DNA of 64,000 nucleotides from Aeromonas jandaei (GCF_037890695.1 NZ_CP149571.1:2386001-2450000); one strand, 5' to 3'; shown: positions 42,553 through 51,409, counted from the stretch's first letter. Made by a program: numbers and translations. Notes: generated by a model from the sequence alone, not told the origin.

Positions 42553-43449
42553 CTAGCCCCGGGTGAGCGGGGTCAGCCCCTGCGCACGGGCACACTCATG
42601 GGCAAAGGCGAGCAGTGCCGGGTCATCGAGTGGCAGCAGGGGGGCCTGATAGGGTTGGTCGAGCAGGGCGTATTTGCCTGCGCCCAAGGTGTGGTAGGGG
42701 AGAAAGTGGATCTCCTGCACAGTGCCAAGGCTGGCGGCAGCTTGGGTAATGGCCTCTATGGATGCATGGTCGGCATTGAAGCCGGGGATGAGCGGCACCC
42801 GGATCTGCATGGCCACGCCGCGCTCGGCCAGACGCTTGAGGTTGGCTAGAGGCAGGGCGACCTTGCCGCGGGTCCAGTCGAAGAAGCGCACTTCATCCAC
42901 ATGCTTGAGATCTGCCAGCAGCAGGTCGAGATGGGGGAGGCTTGGCTCAATCTGGTGCCAGGGCACGTGCAGGCAACTTTCCACTGCGGTATGCAGCCCC
43001 TCGGCCTTGCAGCGGGCCAGCAGATCGGCAGCAAATTCGGGCTGCATAAACGGCTCGCCACCAGAGAGGGTGACTCCGCCGCCGCTGCGCTCGAAGAAGG
43101 GGCGATCCCGCAAGATGGTGGTCATCAGGGGATCCAGACTCTCCTCCCGGCCGCATACCTGCAGCGCTTCGCTGGGGCAGAGGCCGCGCAGCCGTTCCAC
43201 ATCCTGATTGCCGAGGGTTGAGCGGGCGAGCTGGACACCCTGGCTGTCACGCAAGATTGCCGGACAGGCATCGCTGCAGAGCCGGCATCCCTCGATGCAT
43301 TGGCGCCGGTCGAGTAGTATGTCCGGCTTGGGAGAGCGGCTTTCCGGGTTTTGACACCAGCGACAGGCCAGCGAGCACCCCTTGAGAAATACCAGGGTGC
43401 GAATGCCGGGGCCATCGTGAGTTGAATAGCGTTGCAGGTCGAAAATCAT
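42553..43449 (-). CDS. pflE: Glycyl-radical enzyme activating enzyme (radical SAM, PflE/YbiY-like)
   Basis: The protein has 298 residues. The radical SAM cluster motif CxxxCxxC is at Cys25, Cys29 and Cys32 (KGCSLACRWCQNPE). A ferredoxin-like insert carries CIEGCRLCSDACP from Cys51, and LSGGEPFMQPEF is the SAM-binding GGEP segment. It makes the glycyl radical on the enzyme encoded 52 bases downstream. Extra Fe-S clusters mark the activases of dehydratase-type glycyl-radical enzymes. A consensus FNR box lies upstream, as expected for an anaerobic system. Confidence 0.92.
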   Translation of the reverse strand: MIFDLQRYSTHDGPGIRTLVFLKGCSLACRWCQNPESRSPKPDILLDRRQCIEGCRLCSDACPAILRDSQGVQLARSTLGNQDVERLRGLCPSEALQVCGREESLDPLMTTILRDRPFFERSGGGVTLSGGEPFMQPEFAADLLARCKAEGLHTAVESCLHVPWHQIEPSLPHLDLLLADLKHVDEVRFFDWTRGKVALPLANLKRLAERGVAMQIRVPLIPGFNADHASIEAITQAAASLGTVQEIHFLPYHTLGAGKYALLDQPYQAPLLPLDDPALLAFAHECARAQGLTPLTRG

Positions 43450-43470
43450 ACCGCCTCCTTTTGTATTTGC

Positions 43471-43542
43471 ATTCTATTTGCTTTCGTTCAAAAGTTGATT
43501 TGATTTTGATCAACTAAATTGCGGATGTTATCTGGCTAAAAT
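43471..43542. promoter_or_regulatory. FNR box shared by the divergent pflE-pflF and fsaA promoters
   Basis: TTGATTTTGATCAA at 43500-43513 is a perfect TTGAT-N4-ATCAA FNR site. Leftward, a TAGAAT -10 box (43476-43471) predicts a start near 43465, about 41.5 bases from the centre of the site. Rightward, a TAAAAT -10 box (43537-43542) predicts a start near 43549, about 42 bases from the centre. Both are the class II activation position. The site is seen directly; FNR binding is inferred. Confidence 0.8.
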
Positions 43543-43577
43543 GGCGACAGATTGAACATCCCTTTAAGGAGTCAGAG

Positions 43578-44228
43578 ATGGAGCTTTATCTCGATACTGC
43601 CGATGTGGCTGCGGTGCGCCGCTGGTCACGGATCCTGCCGCTGGCTGGCGTTACCACCAATCCGTCCATTGCTGCGGCAGGCGGCATGCCGCTGACCGAG
43701 TTGCTGCCCGCCTTGCGGGAGGTGCTTGGGCCCAAGGCACGGCTGTTTGCCCAAGTGATGGCCAAGACCGAGACCGAGATGGTGCGCGAGGCGTTTGCCC
43801 TGCGTGAACTGGACCGCGATCTGGTGATCAAGATCCCGGTATGTGAAGAGGGATTGGCAGCCATCAAGACCCTGACTGCCAACGGGGTGCCGACGCTGGG
43901 GACGGCGGTCTATACCCCGCTGCAGGGTTGGCTGGCGGCGGTAGCGGGGGCTGAATACGTGGCGCCCTACGTCAACCGGCTGGATGCGCAGGGGGGCGAC
44001 GGCATCGCCACCGTGCAGGAGCTGCAGCAACTGCTGGCGCTGCATGTTCCGGGCAGCAAGGTGCTGGCGGCGTCGTTCCGCACGCCGCGCCAGGCGCTCG
44101 ACTGCCTGCTGGCGGGCTGCCAGTCCATCACTCTGCCGCTCGATGTGGCCGAGCAGCTGCTGAGAGTGCCGGCGGTGGACGCGGCGCTGGCGAAATTTGA
44201 TCAGGATTGGCAGCAGGCATTTGCCTGA
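43578..44228 (+). CDS. fsaA: Fructose-6-phosphate aldolase
   Basis: The protein has 216 residues and matches E. coli FsaA along its length: [29 protein letters not shown], the Schiff-base Lys85 in [39 protein letters not shown] and [16 protein letters not shown]. It is a small transaldolase-like enzyme that reversibly cleaves fructose-6-phosphate to dihydroxyacetone and glyceraldehyde-3-phosphate. The ATG is preceded by AAGGAG. It is divergent from the glycyl-radical activase across a shared FNR box, which ties it to anaerobic growth. Confidence 0.94.
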   Translation: MELYLDTADVAAVRRWSRILPLAGVTTNPSIAAAGGMPLTELLPALREVLGPKARLFAQVMAKTETEMVREAFALRELDRDLVIKIPVCEEGLAAIKTLTANGVPTLGTAVYTPLQGWLAAVAGAEYVAPYVNRLDAQGGDGIATVQELQQLLALHVPGSKVLAASFRTPRQALDCLLAGCQSITLPLDVAEQLLRVPAVDAALAKFDQDWQQAFA

Positions 44229-44326
44229 ACCTGATTGAAGGCAAGATGACGGGGTGGCAGAGGGCTAAGCTATAAGAGAGCGCCCGACGTGACGGGCTGG
44301 TGTCGATGGCTGATCGGAGGTGCCCC

Positions 44327-44515
44327 ATGAGCGACCACTCCCTGCTGCCCCATGGTGAAGATTTGCGCCGCGCCGTGCGCTGGCTCAGCGAGCACCATCA
44401 ACACGATATTCGAGCCATCGAAGAGGCGTGTATCCGTTTTGATTTGTCGCCGCTGGATGAGGAGTTTCTCATCCAGCATTGCGCCGAGCGGCAGCGAGAA
44501 GGCGAGTCGGGCTAG
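44327..44515 (+). CDS. Small conserved-looking hypothetical protein
   Basis: The protein has 62 residues. It begins MSDHSLLPHGEDLRRAVRWL and ends in a helical stretch IEEACIRFDLSPLDEEFLIQ. It is acidic, without signal or membrane segment. A GAGGTG ribosome binding site lies five bases upstream of the ATG. I do not recognise a family. The helical pattern and codon use suggest a real gene. It is convergent with the HD-GYP gene, 11 bases away. Confidence 0.6.
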   Translation: MSDHSLLPHGEDLRRAVRWLSEHHQHDIRAIEEACIRFDLSPLDEEFLIQHCAERQREGESG

Positions 44516-44526
44516 ATGGAGCGGAT

Positions 44527-45726
44527 TTAGACGAAGTTGGCCAGATTGATGCCAAACTCCTTGGGATCAACCGTGTTCTCGATGGTTTCCTGAACCCCGT
44601 TTTTGGCGAGATCCAGCCACTGCACATCAAGGTAGTGGCGCTGGGTCGCGTGATAGATCACCTTGACCACCGGCTTGAGCGGCTCCTGCTGATTGCGCTG
44701 CATGACAATGGCCAGCCGCTGGTTTGACAGCTGCACCAGCGTACCCACCGGATAGACCCCCATGCATTTGATGAACTTGGTGACCAGCTCGGCATCGAAG
44801 TGACTGTGCAGCCCCTTGAGCAGGATGCGAAACGCCTGGGTCGGTTGCATCCCCGCCTTGTAGACCCGATCTGCAGTGATGGCATCATAGACATCAACAA
44901 TGCCGCTCATGCGGGTATAGAGCGAGAGCTGATCGCCTTTGAGCCGCTGTGGATAACCGGTGCCATCGAGCCGCTCGTGGTGATTGGCCGCCACTTCCAG
45001 CATGGTGGGGGTGATGCCGGGAGTGTTGCTCAAGATCTCGTAGCTGTGCACCACATGCTGGCGCATGATGGCGAACTCCTCGTCGGTCAGCTTGCCCGGT
45101 TTGTTGAGCACCTCGTCGGGCGTCATGATCTTGCCCACATCGTGCAGCAATCCCCCGAGCGTCAGCTCCTTGAGCACGCTGCGCTCCAGCCCCAGATAGC
45201 GGCCAAAGTTGGCCAGCAGGATGGCGACGTTCATGGAGTGCTCCATCAGGTAGGCATCCTTGGCGCGGATGCGGGCCAGACAGAGCATGGCGTCGCCGTG
45301 GGTAAACATGGTGTCTACCATCTCTTCGGCGACTTCGGCCAGCGGGGTGATATCGATGGGTTCGCCTGCCTTGAGATGGCTGATGAACTTGCCTTGCAGC
45401 TCGCGTGCTTCCTGATAGAGGCGGCGGATCTTGAGCTCCTTGCCCTCACCGTTGGCACTGACCCTGCGTCTGGCCTGATCGCTGCCGTTGCCAAGCTCGG
45501 GCGACGCGACCGCTTCGCTCTCGGTATGACCCAGCTTGCTGCGGGAGAGATCGATCCGCACCGTGAGTACACCCTGACGAACCAGATTGGCAATTTGTCC
45601 CTGAGTGGTGACCAACCCCATCTGGGCAATTTCCATTCCGCCGGTCTGGCTGGCAATAGCGATGACATACATGCCGGGTTTCAGCTGATTGACGGGGATG
45701 ACAGGATAGGATGCTTGAGACTTCAT
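44527..45726 (-). CDS. HD-GYP domain cyclic-di-GMP phosphodiesterase with DUF3391 N-terminus
   Basis: The protein has 399 residues. Residues 1 to about 130 form a DUF3391-type domain (PVNQLKPGMYVIAIAS). The HD-GYP domain spans about 135-330: HD at 195-196 in LLHDVGKI, His-His at 249-250 and the GYP motif at 257-259 in ERLDGTGYPQ. These metal-binding residues are intact, so it should hydrolyse cyclic di-GMP to GMP. It is cytoplasmic. Together with the GGDEF/EAL protein at 11694-14183 it gives two cyclic-di-GMP enzymes in the window, near a large flagellar locus. Confidence 0.92.
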   Translation of the reverse strand: MKSQASYPVIPVNQLKPGMYVIAIASQTGGMEIAQMGLVTTQGQIANLVRQGVLTVRIDLSRSKLGHTESEAVASPELGNGSDQARRRVSANGEGKELKIRRLYQEARELQGKFISHLKAGEPIDITPLAEVAEEMVDTMFTHGDAMLCLARIRAKDAYLMEHSMNVAILLANFGRYLGLERSVLKELTLGGLLHDVGKIMTPDEVLNKPGKLTDEEFAIMRQHVVHSYEILSNTPGITPTMLEVAANHHERLDGTGYPQRLKGDQLSLYTRMSGIVDVYDAITADRVYKAGMQPTQAFRILLKGLHSHFDAELVTKFIKCMGVYPVGTLVQLSNQRLAIVMQRNQQEPLKPVVKVIYHATQRHYLDVQWLDLAKNGVQETIENTVDPKEFGINLANFV

Positions 45727-45892
45727 GGCGGCTTCCCGAGATTTATTATTATGAGTATCGCCCGTGATGGGTCATAGCGCAGTGTAACATTGGATGGCCA
45801 CTTCGTCACAATTGGCCGCCCGTTAACAGTGGCGTTGTCGCCCCCGCCAGATATAATGTTGCCCCTTTACTTTTTGGACTCCGAGGTTGTGA

Positions 45893-46585
45893 ATGCGGCT
45901 TGATAAATTTCTGTGCGACTGTTCCGATTTGACCCGTTCGCTCGTTGGCAAACTGATCCGTCAGGGTGAGGTCATGGTGGATGGCATCGTGGTCAAGCAG
46001 CCGGCGTTTCACATCAATGAAGAGAGCCAGATCGAGTTCGACGGCGTCACTCTCACTCTGGATCGCCGCAATCGCTACTTCATGCTGCACAAACCCGAGG
46101 GATATGTCTGCTCCAACGAGGATCCCGATCATCCGACCGTCTTCTTCCTGATGGATGAGCCCTCCATGGGCAAGTTGCACGTGGTGGGGCGCCTTGACCT
46201 CGACACCACCGGACTGGTGCTGGTGACCGATGATGGCCAGTGGTCCCATCGCATCACTTCTCCCCGCCACGAGTGTGCCAAGACCTATCACGTCTGGCTG
46301 GCCGATCCGGTGAGCCCGGATGCCATCGCCCTCTTTGCCGAAGGAGTGCTGTTGCGCAGTGAAACCGAGAAGACTCGTCCCGCCCAGTTGGAGTTACTGG
46401 GTGAGTGCGAGGCGCGTCTGACCATCCACGAGGGCAAGTACCATCAGGTGAAGCGGATGTTTGCCGCCATCGGCAACAAGGTGGTGGGTCTGCACCGCGA
46501 GCAGGTCGGTGGCTTGGCGCTGGATGAAGATCTGGCACCCGGCGAGTACCGTGAACTCACCGCAGACGAGATTGCTCTCTTCTAA
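45893..46585 (+). CDS. rsuA: 16S rRNA pseudouridine(516) synthase
   Basis: The protein has 230 residues. An S4 RNA-binding domain occupies about 1-55 (MRLDKFLCDCSDLTRS). The RsuA-type catalytic domain has Asp102 in GRLDLDTTGLVLVTDDG, at the same position as the catalytic Asp of E. coli RsuA, then CAKTYHVWLADP and HEGKYHQVKRMFAAIGNKV. It converts U516 of 16S rRNA to pseudouridine. It is a single gene, convergent with the EamA transporter gene. Confidence 0.94.
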   Translation: MRLDKFLCDCSDLTRSLVGKLIRQGEVMVDGIVVKQPAFHINEESQIEFDGVTLTLDRRNRYFMLHKPEGYVCSNEDPDHPTVFFLMDEPSMGKLHVVGRLDLDTTGLVLVTDDGQWSHRITSPRHECAKTYHVWLADPVSPDAIALFAEGVLLRSETEKTRPAQLELLGECEARLTIHEGKYHQVKRMFAAIGNKVVGLHREQVGGLALDEDLAPGEYRELTADEIALF

Positions 46586-46598
46586 ATCCTCCCGGGTG

Positions 46599-47498
46599 TC
46601 AGTGGCCGCTGGCACCCAGTACCAGCACTGTGCCCAGCGTGGCGAGCAGGGTTCCGCACCATGCCGCCGCCGAAGGCCGTTCCCCCGAGTGCCACCACAA
46701 GAGCGGCAGCAGGATCACCGGCGTGGTGGAGGAGAGGATCGCCACCATTCCCACGTCGCCATATCGCAATGCGAGCAGGATCAGCGTCATCCCTAGCGCC
46801 ATGGCCAGAAAGCCGTTGATGGCGATCATGCCGAAGATTTGACGGTTGATGGGACGAAATGCTCGGGTCAGCGGCAATCCGGTCAGCCGCAATGCGCAGT
46901 GGGCCAGCAGGGCGCTGACCATCCTGACTCCCGATGCACTCACCGCATCGACGTTGCCGCTCATCATGACCGGCTTGGCGATAATGGCGCCCAGACTCTG
47001 ACAGAGGGCGGCGGTGAGGCCAAGCGCCACACCGATAGCCAGACTTCCCCGTATCCGCTCCCATTCGCTGCCACTGCTGCGCCGGCCAAACAGGATGGCC
47101 AGCATGACGCCGGCAAAGACCAGCAGGGCGCCAGCCAGTCGCGAGCCGGTCAACTGTTCATTGAAGATCCAGAGTCCGAGCAGGGCAGAGAAGAGGGCAT
47201 GGCAGGAGAAGAGCAGGCCGCTGCGCCGCGGGCCGAGCCGGTTCATACAGGCGTAGAGCGCGGTATCGCCGATAAAGATACCGATCAGTCCGGACAGGGC
47301 GAGTAGGGGAAGGGCGCTGCCGGAGAGGGTGTGCCAGCCGCCAGTCAGCAGACTGATGCTGCCAAGCATCAGGCTGACCAGAAACATCCGCCAGCGGCTA
47401 TAGGCAAACGGGCCCAGATGGCGGGCTGGTTTGACCGAAATCAGGGCGGCAACTGCCCATAAACTGGCCGATGCGAGAGCCAGCCACTCATAACCCAT
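46599..47498 (-). CDS. EamA/DMT-superfamily transporter
   Basis: The protein has 299 residues from the ATG at 47498, which has GGGAG upstream; a start 33 codons earlier would place a non-hydrophobic tail before the first membrane segment. About ten membrane segments form two EamA repeats, with IGIFIGDTALYACMNRLGPRR in the first and GDVGMVAILSSTTPVILLPL in the second. It is an inner-membrane metabolite or amino acid exporter of unknown substrate. Unlike the EamA gene at 38214-39105, it is intact. Confidence 0.85.
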   Translation of the reverse strand: MGYEWLALASASLWAVAALISVKPARHLGPFAYSRWRMFLVSLMLGSISLLTGGWHTLSGSALPLLALSGLIGIFIGDTALYACMNRLGPRRSGLLFSCHALFSALLGLWIFNEQLTGSRLAGALLVFAGVMLAILFGRRSSGSEWERIRGSLAIGVALGLTAALCQSLGAIIAKPVMMSGNVDAVSASGVRMVSALLAHCALRLTGLPLTRAFRPINRQIFGMIAINGFLAMALGMTLILLALRYGDVGMVAILSSTTPVILLPLLWWHSGERPSAAAWCGTLLATLGTVLVLGASGH

Positions 47499-47654
47499 AA
47501 AAACTCCCGAAAAAATTAACCCTAAAGACTCCATCTCCGGGGCAAGCCCGATACAATACGGGGCGTTTTCGGGGATAACAAGGGCGGCATCAGGCATTCA
47601 TCAGGCGCGCCGTCGGCCTTCCCCTCCTGCAGTGGTTTTATTCGAGGTTTTGTC

Positions 47655-49292
47655 ATGAGGTATGGTCTCTTCCCCCGGCTGGCGCAACGCTGGCTTTCTC
47701 CGCTTTTACTCGGTGTGCTGGCGTTACCGCCGGCATACGCCACTACGGTGGAGATGGCGCCCCGCTTGTCGGATCGGCAGGTGTTGGTCAAGGGTAATGG
47801 CGGTGAACCCGACTCTCTGGATCCGGCGCTGATGCGCAGCGGTTTTCCCGGTGAGGAGGTGTTGGTGGATCTCTTTGAAGGTCTGGTTAGCGAGGATGGC
47901 CAGGGACGTATCGTGCCTGCCCAGGCTGCGCGTTGGGAAGTGAGCGAAGATGGCCTCGAGTGGCGGTTTTTCCTGCGCCCCCAGTTGAAGTGGTCCAATG
48001 GAGATCCGCTGGTTGCCGATGACTTTGTCTACGCCTGGCGCCGGCTGCTTGATCCTGCCCTCGGTTCCCCCTCGGCGACCTTGCTGCTGACTGCCGGGAT
48101 CAACAATGCCCAGTCCATCTATGCCGGTGCGCTGGAGCCCGCCAATCTCGGGGTCGAGGCGCAGAGCGAGCAGATCCTGAAGGTTACTCTGGAGCGACCG
48201 GTTCCCTATTTCCTGCAGCTCATCAGCCAGCTGCCATTCGTGCCGGTCAATCAGCAGGCGATCGCCCGTTTTGGCAAGCAGTGAACCGAGCCCGGCAAGC
48301 TGGTGAGCAATGGTGCCTATCGCTTGGCAAACCGGGTGACCAACGAGCGGCTTGAAGCGGAGCGCAACAGCAATTACTGGAATGATCGCCATACCCGCAT
48401 TCAGCGAGTCACCTATCTGCCCATCGCCTCACAACATGCCGAGCGTTTGCGTTATGAGGCGGGGGAGATACAGCTGACCAACCGGGTATCGCCCGACTAT
48501 TACCAGAAGATGAAGCAGAGCGATCCGCTGCGAGTCTGGGGATCGCCGTTGTTGGGCACCTATCTCTACACCTTCAATATGCGCCGCCCCGAGCTGCAGG
48601 ATGTGCGGGTGCGCCAGGCACTCTCCATGGCCATCGACCGCTATCAGTTGGCCAAGTCGGTGATCGGCCAGGAGGAACTGGCCGCCTGGTCTCTGGTGCC
48701 CGATATGCCGGGTTACTCCCACCTCTCTCTCCCTGTTGCACTGGAAGACCAGATGACCCGCCAGGCCAGGGCCGTTGCATTGCTGACCGCAGCCGGTTAC
48801 AGCAGTGCTCATCCACTTAGGCTGAGCATTACCTACAACACGGCTGATACCCACAAGAAGATAGCCACCTTGATTGCCGGTATGTGGCGTCAGTTGGGGG
48901 TTGAGGTCACGCTCAACAATCTGGAGTGGAACAACTATCAGGTCGCCAAGGATAGCGGTGATTTTCTGGTGGCAAGAAGCTTTCTGTTCGGTGATTACGT
49001 CGAGCCCTCGGCCATGCTGAACAGTTTCCGCTGCCAGGATCTGCGCAACGAAAGCGGTTACTGCAATCCCGATTTTGATCTGTTGCTGGAACAGGCGGCC
49101 AGCACTCTGGATGAGAAGAGCAGGGTTGCACTCTATCAGCATGCCGAACAGCTGCTGATGGAAGAGGCGCCCATCATCCCCGTGTATCATTACAACCAGA
49201 TGCGACTGGTTGATCCCACTTTGCACGGGCTTCCCAGCCAGAATCTGAAAGGGACGATTGCCACCAAGGATCTCTATTTCGGCCCGCTGTAA
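47655..49292 (+). pseudogene. Oligopeptide-binding protein (OppA-like) gene interrupted by an in-frame TGA
   Basis: The frame opens at the ATG at 47655 with a signal peptide (LALPPAYA, then TTV) and the family 5 start LVKGNGGEPDSLDPALMRSG. At 48282-48284 a TGA interrupts it after RFGKQ. The same frame continues without other stops as TEPGKLVSNGAYRLANRVTN to the end at 49292. Family members have Trp at this place (KxW-T-x-P), so TGG to TGA is the simplest explanation. An intact product would have about 545 residues and bind peptides for an Opp-type importer. As read, the product stops at 209 residues and lacks the second lobe. No permease genes are adjacent. Confidence 0.85.
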
Positions 49293-49302
49293 GGAGCACC
49301 TA

Positions 49303-49845
49303 ATGAAACTTGCCATTATTTCCGACATTCACGGCAGCATCACGGCTCTGGATCTGGTGCTGTCACGGCTGGACACCTGGCAGCCCAACCACTACCTGTT
49401 GCTCGGCGATCTGCTCAACCACGGCCCGCGCAATCCCGTGCCTGAAGGATACAACCCGGCTGCAGTTGCCGAGCGCCTCAACGAGCTGGCCCCCTATATC
49501 ATGGCGGTGCGGGGAAATTGCGATTCCGAAGTGGATCAGATGCTGCTCGCGTTTCCCATCACAGCCCCTTACAACCAGCTACTGGTTGATGGGCGCCGCT
49601 GGTTTATGAGTCACGGTCATCTCTACCGCCCCGATGAGGTGCAACTGCCTGCGGACAGTGTATTTTTGAGCGGCCACAGTCATGTTCCGGTACTGGAGCG
49701 GCAGGGAGACCAGATCTTGATGAATCCGGGCTCCATCTGTTTTCCACGCGGTGAACTGCCAGCCAGTTATGGCTGCTATGAGGCGGGAGTCCTGAGCGTC
49801 AAAAGTTGTGTCGACGGGCGAGAATTACTGCGACTGGTGCTGTAG
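49303..49845 (+). CDS. yfcE: YfcE-family metallophosphodiesterase
   Basis: The protein has 180 residues. It has the calcineurin-like metal motifs IISDIHGS (Asp-x-His) near 7-12, LLLGDLLNHGP, VRGNCD, MSHGH and LSGHSHVP (Gly-His-x-His), followed by MNPGSICFPRG. It is close to E. coli YfcE, a manganese phosphodiesterase of unknown physiological substrate. The ATG at 49303 has GGAG seven bases upstream. It lies 10 bases after the disrupted oppA-like gene, so it may depend on that transcript. Confidence 0.92.
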   Translation: MKLAIISDIHGSITALDLVLSRLDTWQPNHYLLLGDLLNHGPRNPVPEGYNPAAVAERLNELAPYIMAVRGNCDSEVDQMLLAFPITAPYNQLLVDGRRWFMSHGHLYRPDEVQLPADSVFLSGHSHVPVLERQGDQILMNPGSICFPRGELPASYGCYEAGVLSVKSCVDGRELLRLVL

Positions 49846-49889
49846 GTCTTATTGATTGCAGAAAGTGGCAAGGCCTGACTCGTCGAGAG

Positions 49890-50306
49890 TCAGGCCTTGA
49901 TACCGAAGGAGCGGGTGCCTGAGCGGGTATTGCCCTTGGCATCGTAGGTGAGGCTGTTGCGATCGCGCAGCTGACTTAAAAAGCTCGCCAGACGGCGATT
50001 GGAGACAATGCTGAGCTCCAGCAGTCGACCGTTGAGGTCATTTTGTTCCTGACAGGCATCCAGTTTTTCCCGGATCCTGGTCATCTCGTCAGGATAAGCC
50101 GCCAGTTGCTGAGCCAACTCAGGCAATTGGGCCAGCTGTTTATCCAGACTCTCTATTTCAGCAAGCAGCAGCTGTTTTCGCTCGGTGAGTTCGGGCAGGG
50201 CCAGTGCCTGATGCTTTTCGAGCAACGAGAACTCCTCTTCCAGAATGCTTTGCATCTGGCTGAGGTGTTCATCCTGGGTGTGCAGTAACGAAGGCAGATC
50301 CATCAT
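49890..50306 (-). CDS. flgN: Flagellar chaperone FlgN
   Basis: The protein has 138 residues, nearly all helical and coiled coil (LLEKHQALALPELTERKQLL), with the FlgN C-terminal pattern ending in GTRSFGIKA. FlgN binds FlgK and FlgL, the hook-filament junction proteins, and guides them to the export gate. The ATG at 50306 overlaps the flgM stop (ATGA). A second ATG follows at once and could equally be the start. A hairpin overlaps its 3' end at 49870-49898. Confidence 0.87.
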   Translation of the reverse strand: MMDLPSLLHTQDEHLSQMQSILEEEFSLLEKHQALALPELTERKQLLLAEIESLDKQLAQLPELAQQLAAYPDEMTRIREKLDACQEQNDLNGRLLELSIVSNRRLASFLSQLRDRNSLTYDAKGNTRSGTRSFGIKA

Positions 50307-50632
50307 CCGAGAACTTTGTCCAGATTGGTCTCAAAGCTGAACATCTTCTTGGCCACAGCTTCGCTGTTCACCTGATATTCGCCACTGGCAACGGCTTTCT
50401 TGAGCCGCTCGACCTTACTTTCGTTGCCGGTTGAGGCCGCATTGAGATTCTGCTGCATCTTTTGCAATTGTTGGGCCTCGCTGGTCAAGGAGACGGAGTC
50501 CAGCTTGACTGCAGCCGCTTTATTTTCGGGCTCTGGCGAAGAAGAGGTGACTGACTTGTTGCCTGTCCCCTGGCTGCTAACGGTGTTTTGCAACCGATTA
50601 TTCGCCAAGTTGTTGATATTGTTGATGGCCAT
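50303..50632 (-). CDS. flgM: Anti-sigma-28 factor FlgM
   Basis: The protein has 109 residues. It has a disordered, Ser/Asn-rich N-terminus (MAINNINNLANNRLQNTVSS) and a helical C-terminus (KVERLKKAVASGEYQVNSEA, then VAKKMFSFE), the sigma-28-binding part. It holds FliA inactive until the hook is complete, and is then exported. A sigma-28 promoter directly upstream gives feedback control. It is coupled to flgN by a four-base overlap. Confidence 0.9.
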   Translation of the reverse strand: MAINNINNLANNRLQNTVSSQGTGNKSVTSSSPEPENKAAAVKLDSVSLTSEAQQLQKMQQNLNAASTGNESKVERLKKAVASGEYQVNSEAVAKKMFSFETNLDKVLG

Positions 50633-50671
50633 TTGAGTTACCTTCGTCTGCTTTAAGGTTTGCTTACCTGT

Positions 50672-50698
50672 TTATCGGTGCGGCAGGTCAAAACTTTA
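50672..50698 (-). promoter_or_regulatory. Sigma-28 (FliA) promoter of flgM
   Basis: On the minus strand TAAA (50698-50695), 15 bases, then ACCGATAA (50679-50672) closely matches TAAA-N15-GCCGATAA. It lies 40 bases upstream of flgM and downstream of flgA, so flgMN has its own late promoter. Confidence 0.85.
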
Positions 50699-50725
50699 GA
50701 AAAAAGTTGGTGATAAACCCGACAT

Positions 50726-51409
50726 TTAAAAAGCGACCGTTACGGCACCGACTGCACTGACTTTTCCTTCGACAGTTTTTCCGGAGCGAATATTAACAAG
50801 CTTGATGATCTCTCCGAAGCTGCCATCTTGCAAGGCTCGGGCCATGGTTTTGATCTGGAAGCTGCTATTTTCGGCTGTCAGAGTGACCTGATCACCTTTG
50901 CATACTACACATACCTGACTCAAACGGATTGGTTGCCCCGGTTTGATTTCTCGTTTGCTGCGTACGCCGACCAGCATGCTCATGTCGGTCAGGTAGTCGC
51001 CGCGGATTAGCGTCTGATCCTGATAACCCAGTTGCAGCTGGCTTTCACTCAATAGGTCGCCTTTGGCAATCGGAGCGTTGACCGTTACATAGGGCTTCTG
51101 GATGCTCACTCGTACCGGAAGATAGACATCCCAGGGTTTGTCTTCCTCACATTTCAGGTAAACTGTTGTATTACGGCGAATTTCCATTTTTCCAGGTAAG
51201 CTGATGGTCAATAGATCGTCGCAGCGGGTCAATGGAAGTCGCTCATCAAGGGTTGCCGCCGTTACTTCAGCCTTGGCATCTAATGGCACCTCGAGCTGGT
51301 TAAACACGAACTCTTGTGCTTTTTCTTGCAAATAGGTGGTGACGTCCGAGGCGTGGCTGGAAGAGATGCTGCCAAAAAAGAGGCTGATGAGTAAAAGTCG
51401 GTTAATCAT
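50726..51409 (-). CDS. flgA: Flagellar P-ring assembly chaperone FlgA
   Basis: The mature region has the SAF/FlgA pattern (VTVNAPIAKGDLLSESQLQL, GVRSKREIKPGQPIRLSQVC), and the C-terminus carries the FlgA signature around GKTVEGKVSAVGAVTVAF. A signal peptide MINRLLLISLFFGSISSSHA is best served by the start at 51409 (227 residues); an ATG at 51442 would place 11 polar residues before it. FlgA is periplasmic and helps FlgI form the P ring. A sigma-54-like promoter lies upstream. Confidence 0.9.
   Translation of the reverse strand: MINRLLLISLFFGSISSSHASDVTTYLQEKAQEFVFNQLEVPLDAKAEVTAATLDERLPLTRCDDLLTISLPGKMEIRRNTTVYLKCEEDKPWDVYLPVRVSIQKPYVTVNAPIAKGDLLSESQLQLGYQDQTLIRGDYLTDMSMLVGVRSKREIKPGQPIRLSQVCVVCKGDQVTLTAENSSFQIKTMARALQDGSFGEIIKLVNIRSGKTVEGKVSAVGAVTVAF

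Noticed and set aside
41013-42566. Long open frame (517 codons) antisense to the glycyl-radical enzyme gene
   Set aside because: The composition is of shadow type, and the sense gene has intact catalytic motifs over the whole length.
48282-48284. Selenocysteine at the TGA in the OppA-like gene
   Set aside because: Homologues have Trp at this place, not Cys, and no hairpin of the SECIS type was seen just after the codon. A nonsense mutation is simpler.
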